A stretch of 64,000 nucleotides of DNA from Armatimonadota bacterium (GTDB lineage: Bacteria > Armatimonadota > UBA5829 > DTJY01), in assembly GCA_029907255.1 (NCBI GenBank), contig JARYMF010000011.1, positions 27,236-91,235 of the forward strand, given 5' to 3'. The position numbers and the translations under genes were made by a program. Shown here piece after piece: positions 24,641-35,278 of the stretch; position 1 is the first letter of the stretch, and each line of letters opens with the position of its first letter. The notes under the pieces were generated by a model. That model searched no databases, had not been told where the DNA came from, and saw nothing but the letters and a program-made list of their open reading frames with translations.

Positions 24641-25570
24641 TTAGCATTGTGGCGATTGCACAATCCCTACAATTTCAGAAATGTGCCTAAAGCCATGGCG
24701 ACTGAGATATGCCTCGAGACCTTCGATAATCTCAATCATGGCATTTGGATATACAAAGTTGGCTGTTCCTACTTGTATTGCACTTGCACCAGCAAGCATG
24801 AATTCAACTGCATCCTCGGCAGTCATTATGCCTCCGACTCCGATTACAGGAACATCAACAGCCTTTGCTACTTCCCAAACCATTCTTAATGCAATTGGCT
24901 TTATTGCAGGACCCGAGAGCCCGCCAGTAATGTTAGCTAATCGAAACATACGCGTTTCTGCGTTTATTGATGTGCCTATTAAGGTATTGATGAGTGAAAT
25001 TGCATCTGCTCCTGCATCAACTGCCGCATGTGCAATAGCAACAATATCGGTCACGTTTGGGGAAAGCTTTGGAATTATTGGGAGATGAGTTGCTTTTCGG
25101 ACTGCATTTACTACTTCAAACGTCATTCGAGGGTCAACACCGAATGCTATACATCCGTGTTTTACATTAGGACACGAGATGTTAATTTCCAAGCCAGCAA
25201 CACTGTCGGTTTCACTCAGTCGTTGTGCAACCTCAGCGTATTCCTCTATCGTATGTCCAACGATGTTAACAATAACAGGAACATCGAATTGGCTGAGCCA
25301 AGGCAGCTTCTCGTTTATTAAATTTTCAACTCCATCATTTTGGAGACCAATAGAATTGAGCATTCCTGCAGCTGTTTCAGCGATTCGTTCTGGAGGGTTT
25401 CCTACCCAGGGTTCGAGTGATGTGCCTTTTGTGATTATCGCGCCAATTTTGTTAAGGTCAACTAAGCTGCTGTACTCTTTCCCAAACCCGAAGGTACCGG
25501 AAGCAGCTATAACTGGATTTTTCATATGGATTCCGGCAATAGTTATCTCTAGTGAACTTGTTGTAGACAT
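24641..25570 (-). CDS. pyrD: Dihydroorotate dehydrogenase, catalytic subunit (class 1B)
   Basis: PyrD oxidises dihydroorotate to orotate using FMN. The ATG at 25568-25570 has GGGAG 8 bases upstream, lying inside the end of pyrK. The 309-residue protein shows AGIHMKNPVIAASGTFG at the start, INISCPNVKHG, the loop LSPNVTDIVAIA, and the FMN phosphate site VIGVGGIMTAEDAVEFM. The catalytic Cys of class 1 enzymes falls in NISCPN or the following loop. Class 1B enzymes need PyrK to pass electrons to NAD, and pyrK is the gene directly upstream. Confidence 0.97.
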   Translation of the reverse strand: MSTTSSLEITIAGIHMKNPVIAASGTFGFGKEYSSLVDLNKIGAIITKGTSLEPWVGNPPERIAETAAGMLNSIGLQNDGVENLINEKLPWLSQFDVPVIVNIVGHTIEEYAEVAQRLSETDSVAGLEINISCPNVKHGCIAFGVDPRMTFEVVNAVRKATHLPIIPKLSPNVTDIVAIAHAAVDAGADAISLINTLIGTSINAETRMFRLANITGGLSGPAIKPIALRMVWEVAKAVDVPVIGVGGIMTAEDAVEFMLAGASAIQVGTANFVYPNAMIEIIEGLEAYLSRHGFRHISEIVGIVQSPQC

Positions 25571-25575
25571 GGGAA

Positions 25576-26448
25576 CTACTCCCATTTTATTTTATTTGAA
25601 TCGAAGACTGGGCCTTCTACACATGCCCGAGCATATCTGTATTCTAAATTGGTGTCATGAACTTTTATCACGCAGCTCATGCAAGCGCCAACGCCACATG
25701 CCATTTTTGTCTCGACGGAAATTTGACAGTTAAGGTTGTGGTGGTGGCAAATTTTTGCAACTTCTTTGAGCATCTGCATTGGGCCACATGCGTATACTAA
25801 ACAACCGAGCTTATTATCAAGAGTTTCAATGCGTTCTTTCAGAAGGTCGGTAACCATGCCTTGGTAGCCATAAGAGCCATCTTCTGTTGAAACGAGATAT
25901 TCTGCACAGCATTTTTCAAATTCTTCTCGATAGAGGATCATATTTGATGTTCTGGCACCTAGAAGGAATTTAATTTTTTCTTTGCCAAATTGTTTTTCTA
26001 ATGCCCTGAGGAGAAAATAAAGTGGTGCTATTCCCATACCGCCGCCGACTAGGAGAAAACTTCCGCTCCAAGAATCTGGTATCGCGAATCCGTGCCCAAG
26101 GGGGCCGATTAAATCAATCATATCCCCTATTGTTTTATCTGCAAGCATTTTGGTGCCTCGTCCGCGAATGTCAAAAAGTATTGAAACATGGCCGGCTTCG
26201 GGGTCAGCAAAGTGTATGCTAAATGGCCGGCGTAGAAGCGGATCATAAAATTGTCGGAATTTGTTGCATAGGACGTGCACAAACTGCCCAGGAACGCATT
26301 TCTGCGATAGTTCCGGGGCATCTAAGACGAGTCTTCGTATATGTGGCAAAACCATTTCTTGGTCAATTATGCGGCATTCGAATAGTTTGCCCTCAGGGAT
26401 ATCGGCCTCTTCTTTATTTGACGAATGGTGTGCAAATTGTTCTGCCAT
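25576..26448 (-). CDS. pyrK: Dihydroorotate dehydrogenase, electron-transfer subunit
   Basis: PyrK takes electrons from PyrD through a [2Fe-2S] cluster and FAD to NAD. The start is placed at ATG 26446-26448; an in-frame TTG 15 bases upstream is possible. The 290-residue product has RRPFSIHFAD for FAD binding, VGGGMGIAPLYFLLRAL for NAD(H), and a C-terminal cluster MACGVGACMSCVIK plus ARAC, which supplies the four iron-sulfur cysteines. Its stop overlaps the ribosome binding site of pyrD, so the two subunits are translated together. Confidence 0.96.
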   Translation of the reverse strand: MAEQFAHHSSNKEEADIPEGKLFECRIIDQEMVLPHIRRLVLDAPELSQKCVPGQFVHVLCNKFRQFYDPLLRRPFSIHFADPEAGHVSILFDIRGRGTKMLADKTIGDMIDLIGPLGHGFAIPDSWSGSFLLVGGGMGIAPLYFLLRALEKQFGKEKIKFLLGARTSNMILYREEFEKCCAEYLVSTEDGSYGYQGMVTDLLKERIETLDNKLGCLVYACGPMQMLKEVAKICHHHNLNCQISVETKMACGVGACMSCVIKVHDTNLEYRYARACVEGPVFDSNKIKWE

Positions 26449-26582
26449 CAAGATTCTTCTCAATGAAGGTTTGTAAAAGCATTGACTGGTTTAGATGTTT
26501 ATCCAGCTCACGTATTTTTCTTGCTTTGTTTCTAAAATTCCCCTCTTAGTTGCTTTTTATGCACGATTCTCCAACCAAAGTG

Positions 26583-29500
26583 TTAATTGAGTATTTCGAC
26601 TTCTTTATGGTACTCTTGAAGCGATTTGACTGCGTTTGTTCGTTCTCTTGCTGCTTGAATTCCTTCAGCTGCTGCCACTGCCGCTGCAGCTGTGGTAACA
26701 TAAGGTACTTTAAGCTTAATGGCTGCTTTTCGGATATAGCTGTCGTCATGAAAGCTTTCCTTGCCTGCAGGTGTGTTTATTAATAGGCGTATTTGACCAT
26801 TATGCATAACGTCAACGATATTAGGCCGTCCTTCATGAAGTTTCTTTATTTCCGTTACGTTAATGCCATTTTGCGCGAGAAATCTTGCTGTCCCGCTAGT
26901 TGCTATTATGGAAAATCCCATTTCAAAAAGCTTCTTAACGGCTGGCAGGACTGCTTGCTTATCACGATTGGCGACAGTGACCAATACAGTGCCTTCTTTT
27001 GGAAGCTCATAGCCAGCTGCTGCCTGGGCTTTGTAAAAAGCAAGGCCAAAACAGTCTGCCATGCCTAATACTTCGCCTGTTGACCGCATCTCGGGGCCAA
27101 GAAGTGGATCAACCTCAGGGAACATATTAAATGGAAAGACTGATTCTTTTACTCCATAGTGAGGATACCGTCTCGGTTTCATATCTAGTTCGCTTAGTTT
27201 AGCGCCTAGGATTACTTGAGTGGCAAGTCGTGCCATAGAAACGCCGGTTACTTTGGAGACGAGCGGCACCGTTCTCGATGCACGAGGGTTTGCTTCTAGA
27301 ACGTAAACCTTGTCGTTTGCTATGGCATATTGAATATTCATCAAGCCAACAACATTTAGCTCAATAGCTATTCGTTTTGTGTATTCTATGATGGTGTCAA
27401 TATGATGTTGTGGGATTGTTAGCGGAGGAAGGACGCAGGCACTGTCGCCTGAGTGAATGCCGGCAAGTTCTATATGTTCCATAATTGATGGCACAAACGC
27501 GTCTTTGCCGTCTGAAATAGCATCGGCTTCGGCCTCAATTGCATCTTCTAGAAATCTATCTAGAAGAATTGGGCGTTCTGGAGACACCTCTACGGCTGCT
27601 TTAACGTATTTTACTAGAGTTTCTTCGTCATATACAATTTCCATTCCTCTGCCGCCGAGAACATATGAGGGACGCACCATTAGCGGATAGCCAATTCTTT
27701 CAGCGATTGCTAAAGCCTCATCTAGCGAACTTGCCATGCCATGCTCTGGCATTGGAATTGAAAGTTTTCGCATCATTTCTGCAAATCGCTCTCGGTCCTC
27801 TGCCAAATCTATGCTCTCGTGCGAGGTGCCTAGTATTTTTACTCCTGCTTTCGCCAAATCCGATGCTATGTTTAGTGGAGTCTGACCCCCAAACTGGACA
27901 ACAATTCCTTCGGGTTTTTCTATGTCTATTACATTTAGAACGTCCTCGACTGTGAGTGGTTCGAAATAAAGTTTGTCCGATGTATCAAAATCGGTTGATA
28001 CCGTTTCTGGATTGTTGTTGATAATAATGGATTCATATCCGGCATCTCTTAGTGCCCATACAGAATGGACGCTACAATAGTCAAATTCAATCCCCTGCCC
28101 AATTCTAATTGGGCCACTGCCAAGAACGATAACTTTTTTCTTATTTTCACAGCACCCTTGAGATTCCTCACCTTTTGTTTGAAGTTTGGGTACAAAGCTT
28201 TCGGTTTCGTCTTCTGCGTCGTAGGATGAATAGAAATATGGCGTCTGGGCTTCGAACTCAGCTGCACATGTATCTACCATTTTGTAAACCGGCTTTATAC
28301 CAAGCGACTTTCGAAGTTCGCGCACAGCCATTTCTTTCATTCCGATGATTGTACCGATTTCTTTGTCGGAAAAGCCCATTTGTTTGGCTTTTCGTAGAAG
28401 CTGGGTTGCTTGTAAACCTTCACACGAGTTTATTGCAGCTTTGGATGCTAAATTATGGAAGGCTGAACTTGCCTTTTGTATTTGATTTTCCATTTCGACC
28501 AGCCGGTTAATGCCTTCAAGGAACCAGATGTCAATCGCTGAAAGTTCTGCTATCTTTTTAGTTGACATGCCTCTTCGGATCGCTTCTGCAATGGCGAATA
28601 AGCGTTCGTCGTTAGGCGTCTTAATTTTCGCTTCAAGTTCTTTGTCGGACAATTGACTTGCTTTCTTGTGTCGAAGGCCATGCACTCCAACTTCCATTGA
28701 GCGAATTGCTTTCATCAGTGCTGCTTCGAACGAGCGGTCTATTGCCATAACTTCGCCAGTTGCCTTCATTTGCGTGCCGATGGTTCGATTTTCAATTTTG
28801 AATTTATCAAAAGGCCATCTTGGGATTTTAACCACGCAATAGTCAAGTGCCGGTTCAAAGCATGCGGTTGTTTTTTGGGTTACGGCGTTAGTAATTTCAT
28901 CAAGTCTCAAGCCAATGGCAATTTTGGCTGACACACGAGCAATGGGGTAACCTGTTGCTTTAGATGCGAGAGCTGATGAACGGCTAACTCTTGGATTGAC
29001 TTCAATCACGTAGTAGTTGAAGCTTTTTGGATCGAGAGCAAATTGTACGTTGCAGCCGCCTTCTATGCCTAACGCCCTGATAATCTTTAGAGAAGCATTT
29101 CGAAGGAGCTGGTACTCTTTATCCGAAAGAGTTTGGCTGGGGGCTATAACAATTGAGTCGCCGGTGTGGATACCCATTGGGTCGAGGTTTTCCATGTTGC
29201 ATATTGTGATGCAGTTGTCTGCACCGTCGCGCATTACTTCGTACTCGATTTCTTTCCATCCCAAGAGGCATCGCTCAACGAGGATTTGGTGACGCAGAGA
29301 AAGGCTCATGCCGCGCTCGCCAATTTCCATTAGTTCACTTCGATTGTAAGCTACTCCGCCACCTGTGCCACCAAGCGTATAAGCTGGACGAATAATCAAA
29401 GGATAGGAAGCAGTAGCGGCGATTTCTTCTAACTCTTCTTTAGTTTCGATAATCCAGCTTTCTGGAACTGGCTCACCAATACTGCGCATTAATTCGCGAA

Positions 29501-29894
29501 AACATTCGCGGTCTTCTGCTTTCTTAATAGCGTCAAGTGGTGTTCCGAGGAGTTCTACGCCATATTTATCCAAGATACCGCTTGAGGAAAGTTGAGTAGC
29601 AAGGTTTAGACCTGTTTGGCCTCCGAGAGTTGGAAGTAAGCCATCAGGCCGCTCCTGGGCAATTACACGGGCAGCAAACTCAACATTTAGAGGTTCGACA
29701 TAAACTTTGTCTGCGATTGTGGTATCGGTCATGATCGTGGCTGGATTAGAATTCATTAGCACAACTTCGCAGCCTTCTTCGCGAAGGGCTTTACATGCTT
29801 GCGTGCCTGCGTAGTCGAACTCTGCTGCTTGCCCAATGGTTATCGGCCCACTGCCAATCACCATAACCTTTTTAATATTGCTTTTTCGTGGCAT
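26583..29894 (-). CDS. carB: Carbamoyl-phosphate synthase, large subunit
   Basis: CarB makes carbamoyl phosphate from bicarbonate, ammonia and two ATP. At 1103 residues it is slightly longer than the usual 1060-1080. Two homologous ATP-grasp halves are visible, each opening with [17 protein letters not shown] or [17 protein letters not shown], and each with the ADxxYVEP/KLYFEP step and the GGTGGGVAY or GGRGMEIVY loop. The C-terminal MGS-like domain ([17 protein letters not shown]) is the usual UMP/ornithine regulatory region. It lies 22 bases downstream of carA. A gap of about 135 bases separates it from pyrK. Confidence 0.98.
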   Translation of the reverse strand: MPRKSNIKKVMVIGSGPITIGQAAEFDYAGTQACKALREEGCEVVLMNSNPATIMTDTTIADKVYVEPLNVEFAARVIAQERPDGLLPTLGGQTGLNLATQLSSSGILDKYGVELLGTPLDAIKKAEDRECFRELMRSIGEPVPESWIIETKEELEEIAATASYPLIIRPAYTLGGTGGGVAYNRSELMEIGERGMSLSLRHQILVERCLLGWKEIEYEVMRDGADNCITICNMENLDPMGIHTGDSIVIAPSQTLSDKEYQLLRNASLKIIRALGIEGGCNVQFALDPKSFNYYVIEVNPRVSRSSALASKATGYPIARVSAKIAIGLRLDEITNAVTQKTTACFEPALDYCVVKIPRWPFDKFKIENRTIGTQMKATGEVMAIDRSFEAALMKAIRSMEVGVHGLRHKKASQLSDKELEAKIKTPNDERLFAIAEAIRRGMSTKKIAELSAIDIWFLEGINRLVEMENQIQKASSAFHNLASKAAINSCEGLQATQLLRKAKQMGFSDKEIGTIIGMKEMAVRELRKSLGIKPVYKMVDTCAAEFEAQTPYFYSSYDAEDETESFVPKLQTKGEESQGCCENKKKVIVLGSGPIRIGQGIEFDYCSVHSVWALRDAGYESIIINNNPETVSTDFDTSDKLYFEPLTVEDVLNVIDIEKPEGIVVQFGGQTPLNIASDLAKAGVKILGTSHESIDLAEDRERFAEMMRKLSIPMPEHGMASSLDEALAIAERIGYPLMVRPSYVLGGRGMEIVYDEETLVKYVKAAVEVSPERPILLDRFLEDAIEAEADAISDGKDAFVPSIMEHIELAGIHSGDSACVLPPLTIPQHHIDTIIEYTKRIAIELNVVGLMNIQYAIANDKVYVLEANPRASRTVPLVSKVTGVSMARLATQVILGAKLSELDMKPRRYPHYGVKESVFPFNMFPEVDPLLGPEMRSTGEVLGMADCFGLAFYKAQAAAGYELPKEGTVLVTVANRDKQAVLPAVKKLFEMGFSIIATSGTARFLAQNGINVTEIKKLHEGRPNIVDVMHNGQIRLLINTPAGKESFHDDSYIRKAAIKLKVPYVTTAAAAVAAAEGIQAARERTNAVKSLQEYHKEVEILN

Positions 29895-29916
29895 TCTGTT
29901 TCCTACTCCCTCGCAT

Positions 29917-31008
29917 TCATTTATTATTTCTTAGCATTTCCACAAAACGCTGGAATAAGTATTTGCTGTCCATTGGTCCCGGAGAAGCCTCTGGGTGGTA
30001 TTGAATCGAAAATATTGGAAGTTCTTTATGGCATAAACCTTCAACTGTTCCGTCGTTTAGGTTAATGTGGGAGACTTCCATTCCAGAGTTCTTTAAGCCG
30101 TCTGGGTCTACTGCATAGCCGTGGTTCTGTGAGGTGATGAATACTTTGCCTGTAGCAAGTTCTTTTACAGGATGGTTTCCGCCTCGATGACCAAATTTAA
30201 GCTTATAGGTGGTGCTTCCGAATGCCCAACCAAGAAGCTGGTTGCCAAGACAGACACCCATTATCGGCTTCTTTCCAATGAGTTTCTTTACATTCTCAAT
30301 TGCTTTGGAAAGAAGCGCTGGGTCGCCAGGACCCGGCGACAGAATGACGCCGTCGGGATTGGTATCCAGTATTTGTTCAGCGGCGGTATTACACGGATAC
30401 ACTGTAACACGGCAATTGAGTGCGGATAAGCTTCTTAGTATGTTTCGTTTAACGCCAAAGTCAAGAAGCGCAACGTCAAACTCAGGCTTGACAGAATCGA
30501 CAGGGTTTTTCCAAACATAAGGTGATTTGGTTGTAACACGCTTAGTAAAGTCTATTTTGCCGTAGTCGGGAGCATTTGCGATTTTGTTTAGCATTTCTTC
30601 CCGAGTGTAGTCGGTTGTTATTCCGCCGAGCATAACTCCTTGAATCCTGAGATGCCTAGTTAGGGCACGAGTATCAACTCCTTGAATGCCTACTATATTT
30701 TGTTCTTTAAGAAAGTCATTGAGGGTGCCGACGGCGCGCCAATTGCTGGGAAGTTCGCATAAATGTTTAACAACAAAACCTTCAACTTGAATAGTTGAGG
30801 ATTCGAAATCATCATGATTTACGCCATAGTTGCCGATAAGAGGATAAGTGAGTGTAAGTATTTGACCAGCGTATGACGGGTCGGTAAGCATTTCCTGATA
30901 CCCCGTCATGCATGTGCTGAATACTACCTCGCCTATCGTTGTTCCTTTGGCGCCAATTGATTCTCCTTCGTATGTGGTACCATCCTCAAGAACTAGAATT
31001 GCTTTCAT
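29917..31008 (-). CDS. carA: Carbamoyl-phosphate synthase, small (glutaminase) subunit
   Basis: CarA releases ammonia from glutamine and channels it to CarB. The ATG has GAGGAG seven bases upstream. The 363-residue protein has the N-terminal domain [20 protein letters not shown] and a class I amidotransferase domain with the nucleophile Cys in [15 protein letters not shown] and the His-Glu pair in QYHPEASPG. Position +3 after the nucleophile is Asn where E. coli has His; both occur in this family. It sits downstream of the dehydrogenase gene in the pyr operon. Confidence 0.98.
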   Translation of the reverse strand: MKAILVLEDGTTYEGESIGAKGTTIGEVVFSTCMTGYQEMLTDPSYAGQILTLTYPLIGNYGVNHDDFESSTIQVEGFVVKHLCELPSNWRAVGTLNDFLKEQNIVGIQGVDTRALTRHLRIQGVMLGGITTDYTREEMLNKIANAPDYGKIDFTKRVTTKSPYVWKNPVDSVKPEFDVALLDFGVKRNILRSLSALNCRVTVYPCNTAAEQILDTNPDGVILSPGPGDPALLSKAIENVKKLIGKKPIMGVCLGNQLLGWAFGSTTYKLKFGHRGGNHPVKELATGKVFITSQNHGYAVDPDGLKNSGMEVSHINLNDGTVEGLCHKELPIFSIQYHPEASPGPMDSKYLFQRFVEMLRNNK

Positions 31009-31038
31009 TTGATTCTCCTCACTGTAAAAACGAAAGGT

Positions 31039-32019
31039 CTAGAGTTTGACCATCTTCCCAGTGCGTGCTGATTCGAGCGCCGCCTGCATGACGGCAACGG
31101 CAGCACGTGCTTCCGGGCCGCCTGTCTCTGGTTTTTTTTCAGTTTGGATGCACTCGCCGAACTCTTTGAACTCGTCAGCAATTAGGTTTATTCGCTCAAT
31201 CATCATCGTTTCCGGCTTGCCATCTATATCGTAATACGTAAGCTTATAGGGCCAGAAATCAAACTCAAACCAACCCTTTGTGCCATAGACGGCGGTAAGG
31301 GTTTTGGGAGGTGTAACGTAAGTGTCTCCAATCTGACCAAGAATACCGCTTTTGAAGCGGAGAATAACTTGTGTGAGTTCTTCTGTTTCGCACTCAAGAA
31401 ATTTCTTAGCTGTCATTGCCATAACTTCTGAAATTGGCCCAGCCAGATAGTGGAAAATATCTATTTGGTGTATGCCAAGGAGGTTCAGAGGGCCTCCTGG
31501 GCATTTGTCTACATACCATCGCCATGCGCCAGGGACTAAAGACCATCCGCCTCGATGTGATTGGTGGGCTTCAATCATTGCTAAGTCGCCAATTTTTCCT
31601 TCTTCAATGGCGTTCTTTATTATGCGAATGCCTGGGGCTCTGCGAAGACTGTGTCCAACTTGGAGGACTACGCCAGCATCTTCGCAAGCTTTAATCATGG
31701 CGTCGGCTTCTTCTACTGTATTTGCGATTGGTTTTTCAACCCAGACGTGTTTTCCGTGTTTTGCCGCTTGAATGGCAAGCGTTGGGTGGACATGATTTGG
31801 CACTATAAGGATTATCCCTTCGACTTCAGGGTTGTTTAGAATTTCTTCAAACGACCGAGCAGGAGGAACTGGAATATCATTAGTGTACTTTGCTATTACT
31901 TCGGGGTTTGCATCAAACCAGGTAACTAGTTCGAGGTTGCCAGCTTCACTAATGGCAGGCAGGCTTTGAGTCCCGCCCCAACTACCTACTCCAACTAACG
32001 CAACCTTTACTTTTCTCAT
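31039..32019 (-). CDS. Gfo/Idh/MocA-family dehydrogenase inside the pyr operon
   Basis: The 326-residue protein starts within the pyrC stop (ATGA overlap) and ends 30 bases before carA, so it is part of the pyr transcript. It has the nucleotide loop LVGVGSWGGTQ, HVWVEKPIANT with the family Lys, and GIHQIDIFHYLAG with the usual catalytic-site His. The C-terminal sheet includes GTKGWFEFDFWPYKLTYYD. These enzymes act on sugars and cyclitols with NAD(P). No pyrimidine step needs one, so its presence is unexplained. It is only distantly similar to the homologue at 2997-4133. Confidence 0.88.
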   Translation of the reverse strand: MRKVKVALVGVGSWGGTQSLPAISEAGNLELVTWFDANPEVIAKYTNDIPVPPARSFEEILNNPEVEGIILIVPNHVHPTLAIQAAKHGKHVWVEKPIANTVEEADAMIKACEDAGVVLQVGHSLRRAPGIRIIKNAIEEGKIGDLAMIEAHQSHRGGWSLVPGAWRWYVDKCPGGPLNLLGIHQIDIFHYLAGPISEVMAMTAKKFLECETEELTQVILRFKSGILGQIGDTYVTPPKTLTAVYGTKGWFEFDFWPYKLTYYDIDGKPETMMIERINLIADEFKEFGECIQTEKKPETGGPEARAAVAVMQAALESARTGKMVKL

Positions 32020-33311
32020 GCTATCACCTCTTGGTTTCTGGCAATTATTTTACCGTCCACGATTGTTAGAACTGGTAAACCTACAAGTTTCTTGCCCTTG
32101 AGCGGGGTGTTTTTAGATCTTGAGTGGAATTTCGAAGGATCAACAATCCATTCTACCTCAGGGTCTATGACTGTTATATTTGCCGGTTTTCCGATTTCTA
32201 GCGTTCCTGCGTCTAATCCCAATACTTTTGCAGGTGCGGCAGTCATTTTCATAAACGCATTGGCAAGCGAAAGTTCCCCGGGTTTGACTAGTTCGGTTAT
32301 TACTAAGCCAACTGCTGTTTCGAGTCCGACCATGCCGCTAGGCGCGATTGCAAATTCGGTTTCCTTCTCCTCAATCGCGTGTGGAGCGTGGTCAGTGGCA
32401 ATGACATCGATTGTGCCATCGGCGAGTCCTTCTTTAATGGCAGCAACATCATCTGCTGTTCTAAGTGGCGGATTAATTTTTGCATTGGTGTCATATCTTC
32501 GAACTGCTTCTTCGGTCAAGCTAAAGTATTGCGGGCACGTCTCACAAGTTATGTTTATGCCAGTCTCTTTTGCATGACGAATTAGCTCGACGGATCCTCT
32601 GGTGCTTACGTGTGCTATATGAAGTTTGCAGTTAGTTAGGCGAGCGAGCATAATGTTTCGAGCGACCATTATTTCTTCCGCTTCGCTGGGAATACCTTTG
32701 AGACCAAGTATTGTTGACGTTATTCCTTCGTTCATTAGGCCTTCGTCGCTCAAGGAGAGATCTTCGCAGTGAGTAATCACTGGAGTGTTAAGCATTGCAC
32801 AGTAGTCCATCACTCGTCGCATGAGGCCAGAGTTTTGCAGCGGAAAAGCGTCGTCGGAAAACGCTACAGCACCACCCTCGAGCATATCGCCAATCTCTGC
32901 CATCTCTTCGCCTTTCATTTCCTTGGTTAGTGCGCCGATGGGATAAACTTTTACTAAACCAACCTCATCAGCCCTACACAGTATAAACTCAATTACCGAG
33001 CGAGTATCTGCGACGGGATTGGTATTTGGCATGCAAGCAACTGCTGTGAAACCGCCTGCTGCTGCCGCGTAGGAGCCGGTGGTAATATCTTCTTTGTATT
33101 CAAAGCCTGGCTCGCGAAGGTGGACATGCATGTCAATTAGCCCTGGAACAACAACTTTGCCTGTTACATCTTCTACTTGCTCAGGCTTGAGGTCACCTGA
33201 CTCAACTTGACCTATTCCTGCGATTTTTCCATTTTTAATTAAAAGATTTCCAATCGTATCTAAATTTTGCGAAGGATCGACAATCCTTCCGCCCTTAAGA
33301 AGCAAGTGCAT
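32016..33311 (-). CDS. pyrC: Dihydroorotase (type I)
   Basis: PyrC closes carbamoyl aspartate to dihydroorotate. The 431-residue protein is a type I amidohydrolase: the zinc motif DMHVHLREPGFEYKED near residue 60, TNPVADTRSV, VITHCEDLSL, LHIAHVSTRGS and ATDHAPHAIEEKE supply the metal and catalytic His and Asp residues. Its first 17 bases overlap the end of pyrB, and its stop overlaps the start of the next gene, which implies coupled translation. Confidence 0.97.
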   Translation of the reverse strand: MHLLLKGGRIVDPSQNLDTIGNLLIKNGKIAGIGQVESGDLKPEQVEDVTGKVVVPGLIDMHVHLREPGFEYKEDITTGSYAAAAGGFTAVACMPNTNPVADTRSVIEFILCRADEVGLVKVYPIGALTKEMKGEEMAEIGDMLEGGAVAFSDDAFPLQNSGLMRRVMDYCAMLNTPVITHCEDLSLSDEGLMNEGITSTILGLKGIPSEAEEIMVARNIMLARLTNCKLHIAHVSTRGSVELIRHAKETGINITCETCPQYFSLTEEAVRRYDTNAKINPPLRTADDVAAIKEGLADGTIDVIATDHAPHAIEEKETEFAIAPSGMVGLETAVGLVITELVKPGELSLANAFMKMTAAPAKVLGLDAGTLEIGKPANITVIDPEVEWIVDPSKFHSRSKNTPLKGKKLVGLPVLTIVDGKIIARNQEVIA

Positions 33312-34233
33312 CGCCTGTGCCTCCTAAAAGTAAGTAAAGCAGAGCCATCCTAACTGCCACCCCATTGGTTACTTGCGTTGTAACCATTGAGATTTCGCAG
33401 TCTGCAACATCTGGCATAATTTCGACACCACGATTCATGGGGCCTGGGTGAAGGACAATAACATCGTCCTTCGCTAGTTTGAGTCTCTTTTTCGTAATTC
33501 CGAAAAAGTGGGTATATTCGCGAAGGCTTGGGAATAGGCCTTTCTTCATGCGCTCAAGTTGGATGCGTAGAACATTAATTACGTCAACATCTTTAAGACC
33601 TTCTTCAATGTTGGTGTAGACTTCTACTGGCAGGCGGTCTGCTTCGGGTGGGATAAGCGTTTTAGGTCCCACGAATCGAACTTTTGCTCCCATTTTGGTA
33701 AGACCCCACATGTTCGACCTGGCAACACGGCTGTGGAGAATATCGCCTACTATTGCCACAGTTAGCCCTTCAAGCTTTCCTTTTTTCTCAAGGATTGTCA
33801 TCATATCGAGGAGTCCCTGAGTTGGATGCTCATGCATACCGTCGCCGGCGTTAATTACTGATTCTGGAATCAGGCTTGCGACGAAGTGGGGCGCCCCCGA
33901 TGCTTGGTGCCTGATGACAAACACGTCAGGTCTCATTGCTCGAAGCGTAAGAATTGTATCCTTAAGCGATTCACCTTTTACAACGCTACTTGTGGATGGA
34001 GCGATGCTTGAGGTGTCCGCGCTCATAATTTTTGCTGCAATTTCGAACGAAGTTCGAGTACGCGTGCTTGGTTCATAGAAAAGGGTTACGATTGACCTTC
34101 CACGCAAGGCGGGTACTTTTTTAATTGGTCGGCTTAAAATTTCTTTCATTGAGAGCGCCGTTTGAAGAATTAGTTCTATCTCCTCACGGGTGATTTCTTC
34201 CAAACCAAGGATGTCTTTTCTCTTTAGAGCCAT
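33295..34233 (-). CDS. pyrB: Aspartate carbamoyltransferase, catalytic subunit
   Basis: PyrB joins carbamoyl phosphate and aspartate. The 312-residue protein has the carbamoyl-phosphate site YEPSTRTRTSFE near residue 55, VIRHQASGAP, the aspartate-domain loop VRFVGPKTLIPP and VLHPGPMNRGVEI. No pyrI regulatory subunit is present, which fits control by PyrR attenuation. It follows pyrR by about 60 bases. Confidence 0.98.
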   Translation of the reverse strand: MALKRKDILGLEEITREEIELILQTALSMKEILSRPIKKVPALRGRSIVTLFYEPSTRTRTSFEIAAKIMSADTSSIAPSTSSVVKGESLKDTILTLRAMRPDVFVIRHQASGAPHFVASLIPESVINAGDGMHEHPTQGLLDMMTILEKKGKLEGLTVAIVGDILHSRVARSNMWGLTKMGAKVRFVGPKTLIPPEADRLPVEVYTNIEEGLKDVDVINVLRIQLERMKKGLFPSLREYTHFFGITKKRLKLAKDDVIVLHPGPMNRGVEIMPDVADCEISMVTTQVTNGVAVRMALLYLLLGGTGDALAS

Positions 34234-34293
34234 TCCAGCACCTCTTGATGCTAGTTTTTGTGCATTGGCACTTGCACAATCATAAACTAGCGT

Positions 34294-34860
<567 letters not shown>

Positions 34861-34898
34861 TTAGTATTTAAAGCGCAAAGTTGCACATTTTCCAGGCA

Positions 34899-34936
34899 CA
34901 AAAAACGCCCCCCTGCTGAGGTTAGCAAGGAGGCGT
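34899..34936 (-). terminator. Attenuator terminator in the pyr leader
   Basis: On the minus strand ACGCCTCCTTGC pairs with GCAGGGGGGCGT (12 pairs, two of them G-U) around an 8-base loop and is followed by a T run. It lies about 65 bases before pyrR. The bases 34917-34930 of this element can instead pair with 34974-34987 in the PyrR hairpin (11 of 14 positions), giving the antiterminator. Confidence 0.92.
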
Positions 34937-34978
34937 GATCTTGCAATTATAAGCTTTGTGCATACACGCACACCCTTG

Positions 34979-34996
34979 TTGGCCTCACAGGACCAA
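34979..34996 (-). promoter_or_regulatory. PyrR-binding hairpin (anti-antiterminator)
   Basis: On the minus strand TTGG-TCCTGTGAGG-CCAA forms a hairpin whose loop has the UCCxGxGAGG pattern recognised by PyrR in known pyr leaders. With PyrR and UMP bound it would keep 34974-34987 from forming the antiterminator, so the terminator folds and the operon is off. Confidence 0.88.
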
Positions 34997-35024
34997 CTTA
35001 AAGGCGTTCAATCAAGTTTTGCTA

Positions 35025-35053
35025 AGTATACCAGATGGAAACCTACCTGTCAA
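35025..35053 (-). promoter_or_regulatory. Sigma-70-type promoter of the pyr operon
   Basis: On the minus strand TTGACA (35048-35053), exactly 17 bases, then TATACT (35025-35030). Transcription should begin near 35018, giving a leader of about 185 bases before pyrR. Confidence 0.9.
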
Positions 35054-35142
35054 CAGGTTTTTTTATTTTTTGAGTTATTTTGCTGAATGGGCTAAAATCA
35101 TTCTGCTGTGCTTGTTTGCTGGAAGTTTTGTAATAAACAACC

Positions 35143-35239
35143 TGGCGGGGATGTGTGCGAATCGAACGCACCCGAGACCTTCTTCAGGCCTCACACAGGT
35201 TTTGAAGACCAGGAGGGCCACCAGGCCCCATCCACCCCC
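35143..35239 (-). tRNA. selC: Selenocysteine tRNA (anticodon UCA)
   Basis: The 97-nt RNA has the marks of bacterial tRNA-Sec: a 6-bp D stem GGGGCC/GGCCCT with the 4-nt loop TGGT, the anticodon loop CTTCAAA giving UCA, a long variable arm GAGGCC/GGTCTC, a T arm GTGCG-TTCGATT-CGCAC, an acceptor stem starting GGGGGTG, discriminator G and encoded CCA. The anticodon stem has one U-U mismatch and the eighth acceptor pair is G-A, so the gene is slightly irregular. selA lies about 0.8 kb upstream on the same strand, supporting a working Sec pathway. Confidence 0.92.
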
Positions 35240-35278
35240 ATATTGGTAAAATAAGTATAAATTTGCAGGGGTGGCATG

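Noticed and set aside
32092..32577. 161-codon open frame on the plus strand
   Set aside because: It lies wholly antisense to pyrC, has low-complexity Ser/Ala-rich translation and no ribosome binding site.
34956..35249. 97-codon open frame on the plus strand
   Set aside because: It runs across the pyr promoter, the PyrR hairpin and the tRNA-Sec gene; no ribosome binding site.
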